A stretch of 64,000 nucleotides of DNA from contig CAMLLD010000016.1 in NCBI GenBank assembly GCA_946480785.1, forward strand, positions 1 through 64,000. The letters are read 5' to 3'. Position numbers and translations under genes: made by a program. Positions 24,771-34,162 of the stretch are shown here, in pieces. The notes below the pieces were generated by a model, which was not told the DNA's origin, did no database searches, and was given only the letters and a program-made list of their open reading frames with translations. Each line of letters begins with the position of its first letter. Position 1 is the first letter of the stretch. This stretch comes from an uncultured Blastocatellia bacterium (GTDB lineage: Bacteria; Acidobacteriota; Blastocatellia; Pyrinomonadales; Pyrinomonadaceae).

Positions 24771-25876
24771 TGGTAAGCACTCGCTTCCTGCTGATTCTGA
24801 CAATCGTCGTCGCCGCTTGCTCGTTCGCGTTCTCGCAAACGACTCCGGAACGACAACGAAACTATCCGGCGCCGGTCGAGGGCGACTATACAATCAACGA
24901 CTTCAAGTTTCGCTCAGGTGAGACTCTTCCCGAACTGAAACTTCATTACCTCACCATCGGTTCACCCGCGAAAGACAACAGCGGCGTCGTACGCAACGCG
25001 GTGCTGATCATGCATGGCACCGGAGGTACGGGTGCGCAGTTTCTCTCGCCACAATTCGCCAACGTCCTCTTTGGGCCGGGTCAGCTGCTCGACGCCACAA
25101 AGTATTTCATCATTCTTCCCGACGCCATTGGACATGGTCGCTCCAGCAAACCCAGCGACGGGCTCCACCTGAAGTTTCCTCATTACACGTACGACGACAT
25201 GGTGCTCGCGCAGTATCGACTCATCACCGAGAAACTGGGCGTCAATCACCTGCGTCTCGTCATGGGCACTTCAATGGGTGGAATGCACACGTGGGTTTGG
25301 GGTGAAACCTATCCCGACTTCATGGACGCCCTGATGCCGCTGGCGAGCTTGCCGGTTGAGATCGCTGGTCGCAATCGCATCATGAGGAAGATGATCATGG
25401 ACGCGATTCGCAACGATCCATCGTGGAATGACGGTGAGTACAAAACTCAGCCAGTACAGGGCTTGACCGCCGCCGAGAATATTCTGCTACTGATGGGCAG
25501 CGCGCCGTTGCAGTGGCACAAACAGGCTCCGACTCGTGATGCGGCAGATAAGTTCTACGAGGACCGTGTGAAGAGTGGTGTAAGTCGAACCGATGCCAAC
25601 GACATGCTCTACTACTTCGACTCGTCTCGTGAGTACAACCCGTCGCCAATGCTCGAAAAGATCAAAGCGCCATTGATCGCAGTCAACTCCGCTGACGATA
25701 TGATTAATCCGCCTGAGTTGGGAATAATGGAGCGCGAGATCAAGCGCGTGAAGAACGGTCGCTACGTGCTGTTACCGATCACCGATCAAACTCGCGGTCA
25801 CGGCACCCACACCATCGCTTCCATCTGGCAGGATTACCTCAAAGAACTCCTGGAAAATTCTGAAACCCACCATTGA
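24767..25876 (+). CDS. Exported alpha/beta hydrolase, homoserine acetyltransferase (MetX)-like
   Basis: The protein has 369 residues with a Sec signal peptide ending near FAFSQ. The fold is that of MetX. It has an oxyanion region LIMHGTGGTG, a nucleophile elbow GTSMGGM after LRLVM, a late acid in VNSADDMINPP and a catalytic His in TRGHGTHT. True homoserine O-acetyltransferases are cytosolic, so this exported member is more likely a hydrolase or acyltransferase of unknown substrate. It is translationally coupled to the Tat-exported amidase, and the two probably act on the same periplasmic compound. Confidence 0.87.
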   Translation: MMVSTRFLLILTIVVAACSFAFSQTTPERQRNYPAPVEGDYTINDFKFRSGETLPELKLHYLTIGSPAKDNSGVVRNAVLIMHGTGGTGAQFLSPQFANVLFGPGQLLDATKYFIILPDAIGHGRSSKPSDGLHLKFPHYTYDDMVLAQYRLITEKLGVNHLRLVMGTSMGGMHTWVWGETYPDFMDALMPLASLPVEIAGRNRIMRKMIMDAIRNDPSWNDGEYKTQPVQGLTAAENILLLMGSAPLQWHKQAPTRDAADKFYEDRVKSGVSRTDANDMLYYFDSSREYNPSPMLEKIKAPLIAVNSADDMINPPELGIMEREIKRVKNGRYVLLPITDQTRGHGTHTIASIWQDYLKELLENSETHH

Positions 25877-25885
25877 GTCAAAAAA

Positions 25886-25936
25886 GATGGGCTGAGATGG
25901 TAACGGGACATGCCCGCTTTAACCACTCAGCCCATC
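25886..25936. terminator. Probable bidirectional terminator hairpin
   Basis: Perfect 11-bp arms GATGGGCTGAG (25886-25896) and CTCAGCCCATC (25926-25936) enclose an inner hairpin CGGG/CCCG (25904-25907, 25913-25916). A run of A precedes the left arm, giving U-rich RNA when read leftwards, and CTTTAA lies in the loop. It sits between two convergent genes. The left arm resembles the motif repeated at the ends of the tRNA island. Confidence 0.65.
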
Positions 25937-25979
25937 GCCCCGGCAAACCAAACCATCCTCGGACTGACGACGACTAGCG

Positions 25980-28763
25980 TTACTGTTTCACCTCAAAGCG
26001 CCTCGCTGATGACCAAGTGCCCGCGGCGCCGGAGGCGGAGTTGGCGCGTACGCGCCACCACATCCTCGTCGTCGGAAGTGTGCTGGTCGTGAACTGCGAC
26101 GTGGTCGTGTTTACGTTCACCACCAGCGGCGTGGAGAAGGTGTCCGAGTCGTCGATCTGGATCGTGTAACTCGCGGCGCCGCTGACGTCGCTCCAGTCGA
26201 AGGTGATGCTCGCGCCGGGGCTGAAGCGCGCGTCCGACGCCGGGCTGAGCAGCGAGGGCGCGGGCAACGGGCTTGTGGTCGTGGGCACGGGCGTGACGGT
26301 CAGCGTCGTCGTGCGGCTCACGCCGGCGTACGTCGCAGTGATGACGACGCTCGTGTTGGCGGTCACGCTCGACGTGCTAACAGCGAATTGCACGCTCGAC
26401 GTTCCTGCCGCCACGGTAACACTCGCAGGCACGGTTGCGACCGACGGATTCGCACTGCTCAAACTAACCACAGCTCCACCGCTCGGCGCTCCGCTCGTCA
26501 AGGTGATCGTACCCTGTGCCGAACTTCCGCCGACGACAGACGTCGGGCTCACGCTCACAGTGGAGAGTGTGGCTGCCGACGGTGGCGGCGGTGGTGGCGG
26601 AGGCGTGGAAGTGCCTTGTGCGGTGAACCGGCGCGAGCTCGAAAATGGACCAGCGACGCCCGCCGAGTTCAAAGCGCGCACGCGCCAGAAGAGCCGTTGC
26701 GCAGGCAGACCTGAAATTGTCGCCTGCGATACGCTCACCGTCTGGCTGAACGTGAGCGGCGCGTTGAAGTTTTTCGAATCGTCGATCTGGATCTCATAAC
26801 TCGTCGCGTTCGCAACGTCGGTCCAGTCAAAGGTGATCGGCTGTCCGACAGTCGCATCGTTTGCGGGCGACAGAAGTGTCGGCGTGCCAGGCGTCGGCGG
26901 AGGCGCCGGTGCTGACGGATTGACTGTCAGATTCGCGGTCTTAGTCACGCCGCCGCCGGAGACGGAGATCGTGACCACAGTCTGCGTGCTGACAGAACTC
27001 GTGAAGATGTTGAAGCCGCCGGTCGTCGAGCCTGCGGAAATCTGCACGCCATTCGGCACGGACGCGACCGCCGGATTGCTGCTTGCGACTTGCAAGAACT
27101 GATCGGTGGACGAGGGCGACGCGATCGTAACGGTCGCGAACGAGCTGCCTCCCAACCCGGTCGTCGATGTTGGACTAAGCGTCAGCGATGCCGGCGGCTG
27201 CTGCGCCGTTAGCGTGACCTGCGCTTGCGCAGACGCGCCGGCGTAGCTCGCCGTGACTGTTGCTGTGGTATTCGCTGTGACACTGCTCGTCGTGATTGGG
27301 AACGACGTGGAGAAATCACCGGCCGCGACCACCACCGATGCCGGTGGGTTCACAGACGGTGAGTTGCTCGTTAGAGTCACCATAGCTCCGCCCGCAGGCG
27401 CCTGCCCATTGAGCATCACGATGCCCTGTGGCTGCGCGCCGCCGCTGATCGAGCTCGGCGAAATCGTAAGCGACTTCAACGAAGGCGGCTGCACAGTGAA
27501 CTGCGCAGCAGCAGAGTTGGCATTCAAGGTCGCCGTGAGCGTCACGGGCGTTGCTGCTGTCACCTGCCCTGCCTGCACCTGGAAGTGCATCCACGCGGTG
27601 TTGCCGGGCATGGCTACAGTCGCCGGGACGGGAAGCACGCCCGGGTTCGAGCTATTGAGATTGATAGTCGCGCCGCCTGGTCCTACTGCCGATGTCAACT
27701 GCACCGCGACAAAGGTCGTGTCGCCGCTGGAGAGCGGATTCTTGTCCGGCGTCACAGAGACGGGCGCGGGCGGAGCCGAGCTGATCGTAAATGTGCCGGT
27801 CGCCGACCAGGCGGTGACGGCGGCAGTAGTGGGTGATGAATTCCCCTGCGCGGAGCGTACGCGCCAGAACTTCGTCCCCGCAGTGAGCGACAGGATTTGT
27901 CGCGTTGGACCATTGAGCTGCGGATCGTCAACCTCGATGGACGAGAAAGCGGAGTCGCGCGCGATCTGAACTTCGTAGCCGCTCGGCTGCGGGTTGGAAA
28001 CGTGCGTCCACTCGAGCGTGACCGGCAGCGTCAACGTCGGGTTATTCACCGGCGCGACGGGCGATGGCGGCGGCGGCAGCGGATTGTTATAAAAGACTGA
28101 GAACGTGATGACGTTCGATGGCGCGCTCAAGACGCCGTTTGCGTCCACGGCAAAGACTCGCGCAAAGTAATTCCCTTCGGGATCAGCAACGGCGAACGAG
28201 AACGTGGTGTCGGGGATGTTGTCGAACTGCCCGCGCGTGGACACCGCAAAACTCGAGTCAGTCGAGTACTGAAGCACGTAGGTCGCGGCGTTCGGGACCG
28301 CGCTCCAGTTGAAGGTCATCACTTCAAACGGATGGAACGTAGAGTAACCCTGCGGCGGCCCGAGACTCGGCGCACCGCCCGCGCCGGTGATCGTGAAGCT
28401 GCGTGGCTCTGACCACGCACCCTGCACGAACTGGCCGTTGACGGCCTGCACGCGCCAGAAATATGTGCCGTCGGCAAGGCCGCTTACCGTATCCTGCGTG
28501 GCGCCGTTGGTCGATGACTGAATCAGCAAGGTCGCAAAGGTAGACGACGAGCTGACCTGCCAGTTATAAGCGACGATCCCGCTCGGATCGCTGACCGCCG
28601 TCCAGGCGATCGTGGACGGCTCGCTGACGACCGCGGCATCTGCCGGAGAAATCAGCGAAGGCGCGGCCGGAGCGGCGGTCGCGCTCCTGACAGCGGCACT
28701 GAGACATAAAATGATAGCGAATGATAACGTGATTGACCGGCGGACAGAGCTTCGGCAGTTCAT
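25980..28763 (-). CDS. Large exported protein of fibronectin type III and Ig-like repeats
   Basis: The protein has 927 residues with a signal peptide (to about residue 30, SATA). The mature protein is all beta modules. FN3-like units begin SLISPADAAVV, TLLSPANDATV and SLLSPASDARF, each ending in WWRVRA or FWRVRA plus a WSxxRxF strand; they occur at about 35-125, 130-330, 625-715 and 825-927. Between them are Big-type units with the repeated SVSPTSVVGG or TISPSSISGG openings and TVTASYAG endings (about 335-615 and 730-820), and proline-rich linkers. No catalytic domain is seen. It is probably a surface adhesin or scaffold that binds polysaccharide or protein. Confidence 0.88.
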   Translation of the reverse strand: MNCRSSVRRSITLSFAIILCLSAAVRSATAAPAAPSLISPADAAVVSEPSTIAWTAVSDPSGIVAYNWQVSSSSTFATLLIQSSTNGATQDTVSGLADGTYFWRVQAVNGQFVQGAWSEPRSFTITGAGGAPSLGPPQGYSTFHPFEVMTFNWSAVPNAATYVLQYSTDSSFAVSTRGQFDNIPDTTFSFAVADPEGNYFARVFAVDANGVLSAPSNVITFSVFYNNPLPPPPSPVAPVNNPTLTLPVTLEWTHVSNPQPSGYEVQIARDSAFSSIEVDDPQLNGPTRQILSLTAGTKFWRVRSAQGNSSPTTAAVTAWSATGTFTISSAPPAPVSVTPDKNPLSSGDTTFVAVQLTSAVGPGGATINLNSSNPGVLPVPATVAMPGNTAWMHFQVQAGQVTAATPVTLTATLNANSAAAQFTVQPPSLKSLTISPSSISGGAQPQGIVMLNGQAPAGGAMVTLTSNSPSVNPPASVVVAAGDFSTSFPITTSSVTANTTATVTASYAGASAQAQVTLTAQQPPASLTLSPTSTTGLGGSSFATVTIASPSSTDQFLQVASSNPAVASVPNGVQISAGSTTGGFNIFTSSVSTQTVVTISVSGGGVTKTANLTVNPSAPAPPPTPGTPTLLSPANDATVGQPITFDWTDVANATSYEIQIDDSKNFNAPLTFSQTVSVSQATISGLPAQRLFWRVRALNSAGVAGPFSSSRRFTAQGTSTPPPPPPPPSAATLSTVSVSPTSVVGGSSAQGTITLTSGAPSGGAVVSLSSANPSVATVPASVTVAAGTSSVQFAVSTSSVTANTSVVITATYAGVSRTTTLTVTPVPTTTSPLPAPSLLSPASDARFSPGASITFDWSDVSGAASYTIQIDDSDTFSTPLVVNVNTTTSQFTTSTLPTTRMWWRVRANSASGAAGTWSSARRFEVKQ

Positions 28764-28875
28764 AACAATCCCCCCAATTTTCGGAGAGCCATACCGCTGG
28801 GTAGTGAAATGGCTTTAGAAGTTGGAAACCTTCTTCCGGGGTTACAGAGCTAGCATCTGGCCGAGAAATACATCA

Positions 28876-29997
28876 ATGAGCGGGCTAACAGTCCTTATTA
28901 CCAACAACACGCTGGCGGAACGCGCCGGCACTGAGCTTTACGTGCGCGACGTCGCTCTCGAGCTGCTGAAGCGCGGTCATGCCCTGATTGCGTACAGCAC
29001 GGTGCTCGGTGAGGTCGCGCGCGAACTGGAAAAGGCAAATGTTCCGGTAGTGGACGACTTATCCAGCCTCACTGTAGTCCCCGATCTTATTCATGGTCAG
29101 CAACACATGGAGTTGATGACCGCTCTCTTACACTTTCCCGAAGTGCCCGCAATTCAGTTCGTCCATAACTCGCGCAGTTGGTATGAAAAGCCGATTCATT
29201 TTCCGCGGATACTGCGATACGTCGCCGTTGACCACGCTTGCCGCGACTTGCTGCGACAACAGCGCGTTCCCGAGACGCGCATCCAGGTGGTGCTTAATTT
29301 CGTTGACCTGGCGCGATTCAGAGCTCGCCGCAAACCCTTAGCCACAGCGCCGCAACGCGCGTTACTTTTCAGCAATTACGCCAGCGAAGAAACTCACCTG
29401 CCCGCAGTCCGCGAAGCCTGTGCACGCGCGCGCATACAGCTTGATGTAGTTGGCAGTCAGACAAAGACCGCAACGATGCAGCCCGAAGAAATTCTCGGTG
29501 ACTACGATCTTGTGTTTGCGAAGGCAAGAAGCGCTTTGGAAGCAATGGCGGTGGGCGCCGCGGTCGTACTCTGCGATTACGAGGGAAGCGGACCAATGGT
29601 CACGCCGTCAAATTTTGCTTCGCTGAGACCACTGAATTTCGGCAGACGCGCACTGAGTGAACCATTGGATGCGCGGGTAATCCTCGCGGAGATCGAACGC
29701 TATAATCCGGCGGAAGCTCTCGAAGTTTCACAGATAGTGCGAGCAACGGCCGGGCACGAATCAGTTGTAGACCAGCTCAGCAGTCTCTACGAAGAGGTGA
29801 TCGGAGAGTTTCAGCAGAATGGCCACGGGGAAAAGCTCGAGGAAGATCGCGCGGCTGCGGCCTACTTGCGTCAACTGAAGATCGATTTCACTGCAAATAC
29901 CGCTGCCGCGACGCGCCTACGTGAACGTGTCGAGCGGGTTCCTTTAGTCGGCAGACTAGGCGTGAAGCTCGCGCGCGGTCTGATGCGGGAGAGATAA
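28876..29997 (+). CDS. GT-B type glycosyltransferase (GT4-like)
   Basis: Starting at ATG 28876 gives 373 residues and puts the first strand TVLITNNTLAERAGTELYV at the N-terminus, as in GT4 enzymes; an ATG 54 bp upstream is possible. The Rossmann halves are joined near residue 155 (IQVVLNFVDLARF). The C-terminal donor half has YDLVFAKARSALEAMAVGAAVVL, the counterpart of the family's E-x7-E donor-sugar site. The acceptor and sugar are unknown. It would act at the cytosolic face of the membrane on glycolipid or polysaccharide. It converges with the PIG-L-like gene with no gap. Confidence 0.85.
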   Translation: MSGLTVLITNNTLAERAGTELYVRDVALELLKRGHALIAYSTVLGEVARELEKANVPVVDDLSSLTVVPDLIHGQQHMELMTALLHFPEVPAIQFVHNSRSWYEKPIHFPRILRYVAVDHACRDLLRQQRVPETRIQVVLNFVDLARFRARRKPLATAPQRALLFSNYASEETHLPAVREACARARIQLDVVGSQTKTATMQPEEILGDYDLVFAKARSALEAMAVGAAVVLCDYEGSGPMVTPSNFASLRPLNFGRRALSEPLDARVILAEIERYNPAEALEVSQIVRATAGHESVVDQLSSLYEEVIGEFQQNGHGEKLEEDRAAAAYLRQLKIDFTANTAAATRLRERVERVPLVGRLGVKLARGLMRER

Positions 29998-30771
29998 TCA
30001 ATCGCTCGCAACCACCATTTCACGCAGCGCTTCGGCGAGTGGCAGCACGTGCTCACGATAACGAATGACGTGGCCATACTTGCCTTCAGCCACGCGTCGT
30101 TCACCGTATTCTTCGTAATACGGCTTGGCGTCTCGTCCAAAAATGTCCGCGTAGTTCGTCACCGGCCGAAGGCATTCAACCCGAAACGCCCGTTCAGAAT
30201 TAGTGTTGAGCGCCTCGTCGACTTCTGCTTCGAGCCCCGCGTAAGAACGCGCGACGTCCAACTTGCGCGCAAAAGCGTCGTCGTCAAGTTCGATCCTGAG
30301 GTCATGATTTCCGGAGCTTCCGTTAGCTGCGCCCGTGAGTTGGAAATCGAAGTCCTTAACTTCGTTGACGCGGGAACGGTTTGCCAGTTCCACCGCCGCG
30401 CAGATGACCAGCCGGCAAACGTCGTGCGTCGGGTTATAGCCTTCGGCTGAATCGCCGGCCACATAGCTGACTTTCTCATCCGTTAGAACTTGGGCCACTT
30501 CGCGCGCGAGTTTGATAAAGACTGCGAAATCACGATTGAGAATAGCGTTGTAGACTTCGCAATCGGTCAGTATTCCGTAGAATGAACCCCGGGTTGCGCC
30601 CACGTGATCGAGAATCCTGGTCGTCGATGGTAAACGGGAGTGACCCGAAGCGCCTGAACCATCAGTGAGCACGAAGACAACGGGCCGCACCCGCTCGAGC
30701 CAATGAAAAACGCGTAACTCATGGCCGGGGTGACCAATAACAAGAACAGCACTTTTATCTGGCGGAATCAT
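29998..30771 (-). CDS. PIG-L (LmbE)-like protein with altered metal motif
   Basis: The protein has 257 residues. The first strand and loop AVLVIGHPGHELRVFHWLE matches the position of the PIG-L zinc motif (A/G)HPDDE, but the two acidic residues before E are replaced (HPGHE). The later block GYNPTHDVCR resembles the HPDH-type second site. PIG-L enzymes are zinc-dependent N-acetylglucosamine or related deacetylases. Whether this one binds zinc with His/His/Glu is unclear. It ends at the same point as the glycosyltransferase gene and diverges from the GH31 gene. The family call rests on these motifs only. Confidence 0.6.
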   Translation of the reverse strand: MIPPDKSAVLVIGHPGHELRVFHWLERVRPVVFVLTDGSGASGHSRLPSTTRILDHVGATRGSFYGILTDCEVYNAILNRDFAVFIKLAREVAQVLTDEKVSYVAGDSAEGYNPTHDVCRLVICAAVELANRSRVNEVKDFDFQLTGAANGSSGNHDLRIELDDDAFARKLDVARSYAGLEAEVDEALNTNSERAFRVECLRPVTNYADIFGRDAKPYYEEYGERRVAEGKYGHVIRYREHVLPLAEALREMVVASD

Positions 30772-30822
30772 AGAAGGCCGATACTAACACGCAATTCAAT
30801 CAGCAAATCAAAGAGGCGCTCA

Positions 30823-33186
30823 ATGCAACCACAGTCAATGGCGCGAACGCTCGTGTTGTCGATGTTGCTCGTGTTTCCCACGCTTACGCACGCGCAGGTG
30901 CTGGGCGATCCGGCGGATGTCAGTCAGGATTTTCAAAAGCTGGAGAATGTCTACTTCATCGGCAGCCGCGTTTCGTCATTTGATCCGTCGACGGGCCAGG
31001 GCACGTTGCAGTGGGCTCGTTACCTGCGAAACACGACGCTCTCGTTCAACAAGATCGACGTCGGCTTCACGCGCGGCCGTGCGACCGAGTTTCCCGGGAC
31101 CGAGTACGATCAGGATCCGTCACTGCCGTTTGCGATCACGTTTGTGAGTCCGCGCACGATTCGTTTGCGGTTCTCAACGAGGCAAGTGCCGCTTAACGAT
31201 GGGCAATCTTTGATGCTGGCGGGACCGGTGCCGAAAGATACGTCGTGGCGCGTCGAGCAGAACGAGCGCGAGATCGTCTACACCGGCGCGCACGGGCGCG
31301 TGCGCATCATCAAGCAACCGTGGCACGTCGAGATCTACGACGAACACGGCCATCTGCTCACGCGCACGCAGAACATCGGCGATCCGGCAACCTTCATCAC
31401 GCCGATTCCCTTTTCATTCGTGCGTCGCGCGAGCGATCTTTCACGCCGCATAGCCGCGACGTTCGAGTTGCAGCACGATGAGAAGATCTTCGGCTGTGGT
31501 GAATCGTTCACGCGTTTCAATAAACGCGGACAGCGTGTGCTCGTCTCCACGCGCGACGGCATGGGCGCGCAAAACGAATACATGTATAAGCCGATTCCCT
31601 TCTTTCTCAGCAGCAACGGCTATGGGATGTTTGTGCATACGAGCGCGCCGTTGACTTTCGACTTCGGCAAATCCTACGACGCGCACAACGTGATCTATTC
31701 GGGCGACGAGAACCTCGATCTATTTATCTTTCTCGGCGAGCCGAAAGACATTCTTTCCGAGTACACGGCCTTGACGGGTCGCAGTCCGGTGCCGCCGCTC
31801 TGGTCGTTTGGCTTCTGGATGAGCCGCATCACTTATAACTCCGAAGATCAGGTGCGAGACGTGGCCCAACAACTCCGCGCGCACCAGATTCCGGCTGATG
31901 TAATCCACCTCGATACCGGCTGGTTTGAAACTGACTGGCGCAGCGATTACCGTTTTTCGACTTCGCGCTTCCGCGATCCGGCGAAGCTGATCGCCGATCT
32001 GAAGCAGCAGGGTTTTCACGTCAGTCTTTGGCAATACACCTACTTCACCAGCAAGAACGAGCTGTGGAAAGAGATGGTCGCGAAAGGCTACGCGGTGAAG
32101 AACGAGGGCGGCGAGCTGCCGTTTGAAGACGCGACGCTCGATATGAGTAATCCCGCAGCGGTCGAGTGGTATCAAGGCAAGTTGCGTGATCTGCTGAAGC
32201 TCGGCGTCGGCACGATCAAGGTTGATTTCGGTGAAGGAGCGCCGTTGACCGGGCAGTATCACTCGGGCATGAGCGGCTGGTACGAGCACAACTTGTATCC
32301 ACTGCGTTACAACAAGGCGGTCGCGGAGGTGACGAAGGAAGTAACGGGCGACAACATCATTTGGGCGCGCAGTGCGTGGGCCGGCAGCCAGCGTTACCCG
32401 TTGCATTGGGGTGGTGATGCTGAGAACACCGATTCGGCAATGGCGGCTGAACTTCGCGGCGGTCTCTCGTTTGGTCTATCGGGCTTTACTTACTGGAGTC
32501 ATGATGTTGGGGGCTTCGTGCAGCGCGCGCCGCGCGATCTTTACCGGCGCTGGATGGCGTGGGGCGTGTTGACCTCGCACACGCGCGCGCATGGCGCGCC
32601 GCCGCGCGAGCCGTGGGAATACGACGCCGCGCTCAACGAAGACTTTCAACGGGCGCTCAGTTTACGCTATTCGTTAATGCCGTATATCTACGCGCAAGCG
32701 AAGGACTCATCCGCGCGTGGTTTTCCGATGATCAGGCCGTTGTTCTTTGAGTATCCGAACGATCCCGGGTCGTGGAACATCGACGACGAGTACATGTTTG
32801 GATCGGATCTGCTCGTCGCGCCGCTGTTTGAGAGTGGCGCTGGGCGCAAAGTTTATTTGCCGCCGGGCACGTGGATCGATTATCAGAGCGGGCGCGTTTA
32901 CGACGGTGCGCGTTGGCACGACATTGCGGCGGGTCAGGTTCCCGTCGTGTTGCTGGTTAAGGACCACAAGGTGTTGCCGCATCTCAAGGTTGCGCAAAGC
33001 ACGAGCGCGATGGATTGGGACAACGTTGAGCTGCGTGTTTTCAGCACCGATGCCGCGCCCGTCACCGGACTCTTCACGCGGCCCGACAGCAACGTGCAAA
33101 CGCTTACGCTTTTGCCGCGCGGCGGGAGTTTTGTATTGCGTGATGATCCACAGCATGGAAAGGTAAAGTGGCAGATTACTCATTAA
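30823..33186 (+). CDS. Exported GH31 alpha-xylosidase/alpha-glucosidase
   Basis: Starting at ATG 30823, 8 bp after an AGAGG site, gives 787 residues with a Sec signal (LVLSMLLVFPTLTHAQ). The GH31 domains are an N-terminal beta-sandwich, a (beta/alpha)8 barrel from PLWSFGFWMSRITY, and beta-sandwich tails with GTWIDYQSG. The nucleophile lies in TIKVDFGEG (Asp468) and the likely acid/base is Asp532 (HWGGDAEN). The KVDFGE form is that of YicI-type alpha-xylosidases, which remove xylose from xyloglucan oligosaccharides. It overlaps the next, convergent gene by 11 bp at the 3' ends. Confidence 0.93.
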   Translation: MQPQSMARTLVLSMLLVFPTLTHAQVLGDPADVSQDFQKLENVYFIGSRVSSFDPSTGQGTLQWARYLRNTTLSFNKIDVGFTRGRATEFPGTEYDQDPSLPFAITFVSPRTIRLRFSTRQVPLNDGQSLMLAGPVPKDTSWRVEQNEREIVYTGAHGRVRIIKQPWHVEIYDEHGHLLTRTQNIGDPATFITPIPFSFVRRASDLSRRIAATFELQHDEKIFGCGESFTRFNKRGQRVLVSTRDGMGAQNEYMYKPIPFFLSSNGYGMFVHTSAPLTFDFGKSYDAHNVIYSGDENLDLFIFLGEPKDILSEYTALTGRSPVPPLWSFGFWMSRITYNSEDQVRDVAQQLRAHQIPADVIHLDTGWFETDWRSDYRFSTSRFRDPAKLIADLKQQGFHVSLWQYTYFTSKNELWKEMVAKGYAVKNEGGELPFEDATLDMSNPAAVEWYQGKLRDLLKLGVGTIKVDFGEGAPLTGQYHSGMSGWYEHNLYPLRYNKAVAEVTKEVTGDNIIWARSAWAGSQRYPLHWGGDAENTDSAMAAELRGGLSFGLSGFTYWSHDVGGFVQRAPRDLYRRWMAWGVLTSHTRAHGAPPREPWEYDAALNEDFQRALSLRYSLMPYIYAQAKDSSARGFPMIRPLFFEYPNDPGSWNIDDEYMFGSDLLVAPLFESGAGRKVYLPPGTWIDYQSGRVYDGARWHDIAAGQVPVVLLVKDHKVLPHLKVAQSTSAMDWDNVELRVFSTDAAPVTGLFTRPDSNVQTLTLLPRGGSFVLRDDPQHGKVKWQITH

Positions 33187-34162
33187 TCTCTTCCCACTGC
33201 CCTGTCTCTGCGGAACGAAACACCGCATCGATCACGCTCATGTTGCTGATCGCGTCTTCTAGCGGAATCGGCTGTTCCCGGTTTTCTCGCAGCGCCTGCG
33301 AGAACAGCGACCCCTGAATCTCATACTGATCACAGATCGGAAACTCGATCGTTTCGTCGTCGAGCAGAATCTGCGTGGGCCGATCGTTCGGCGCGTTGAA
33401 CGGGATCAGCACTTCGATCCGTCCCTCAGTGCCGAAGAAGATCATGCGTTGGTAAGGACCGAGACGCGTGCTGCACGTAAATGTTGAGTGACCCTGCGCA
33501 AAATCGAGCACGCCGGTAGTCAAAGTATCTGTGCCGAAAACCGGATCGCGCTCGATCAAGCCGAGCACGCGCCGAGGCTCGGCTGCCAACATGAACCGCG
33601 AGATCGTGATCGGATAACAACCGATATCCATCAGCGCGCCGCCACCGAGCTCAAGGTGATTGCGAATGTTCGCCGGGTCGGCATTGAAGTAACTGAAAGA
33701 GCCGGTGATGGATCGCAACGTGCCGATGCGGCCGCTTTGAATCAAGCGCCGTGTTTCGAGCCACTGCGGATGAGTTCGCACCATGAACGCTTCCTGTATG
33801 CGCACCTCGTTGCGCGCGCGAACATCGAGCAGCGTTCTTGCTTCCGCGGCATTCAAGGCGATCGGCTTTTCACAAAGAACGTGCTTCCCCGCCTCCGCGG
33901 CTTTGATCGTCAACGGAACATGCAGGTGATTCGGCAAGGGATTGTAGACGACCTCAACTGACGGATCGCTCAGCAGTTCTTCATAGCTGCCGTAAGCCGT
34001 CGGAATGTTCAGTTCCCCGGCGGCAGCTTTCGCTTTGGCGAGATCGCGAGAAGCGATTGCTACGACTTCACACCACGGGCTGCGCTGCATCGCGGGTATG
34101 ACTTTCGTCAGCGCGATCTTTGCCGTACCCAGAATTCCCCAGCGGACTTTTTCGCTCATCAC
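33176..34162 (-). CDS. Gfo/Idh/MocA family oxidoreductase
   Basis: The 328-residue cytosolic NAD(P)-binding protein starts VRWGILGTAKIALTKVIPAMQ (Rossmann G-x-G-x2). It has the dinucleotide/catalytic block GKHVLCEKPIALNAAEA with the conserved EKP lysine. The C-terminal domain has GGGALMDIGCYPITISRF, the substrate-binding histidine/aspartate region in modified form. The family oxidises or reduces sugars and polyols. The start codon overlaps the stop of the beta-mannosidase gene by 4 bp, so the pair is coupled. A role in handling sugars released from hemicellulose is likely but the substrate is unknown. Confidence 0.92.
   Translation of the reverse strand: MMSEKVRWGILGTAKIALTKVIPAMQRSPWCEVVAIASRDLAKAKAAAGELNIPTAYGSYEELLSDPSVEVVYNPLPNHLHVPLTIKAAEAGKHVLCEKPIALNAAEARTLLDVRARNEVRIQEAFMVRTHPQWLETRRLIQSGRIGTLRSITGSFSYFNADPANIRNHLELGGGALMDIGCYPITISRFMLAAEPRRVLGLIERDPVFGTDTLTTGVLDFAQGHSTFTCSTRLGPYQRMIFFGTEGRIEVLIPFNAPNDRPTQILLDDETIEFPICDQYEIQGSLFSQALRENREQPIPLEDAISNMSVIDAVFRSAETGQWEEINE

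Noticed and set aside
27253..27969. Long plus-strand open frames within the 927-aa surface-protein gene
   Set aside because: They are antisense shadows of a GC-rich repetitive gene; the minus-strand frame has a signal peptide and clear modules.
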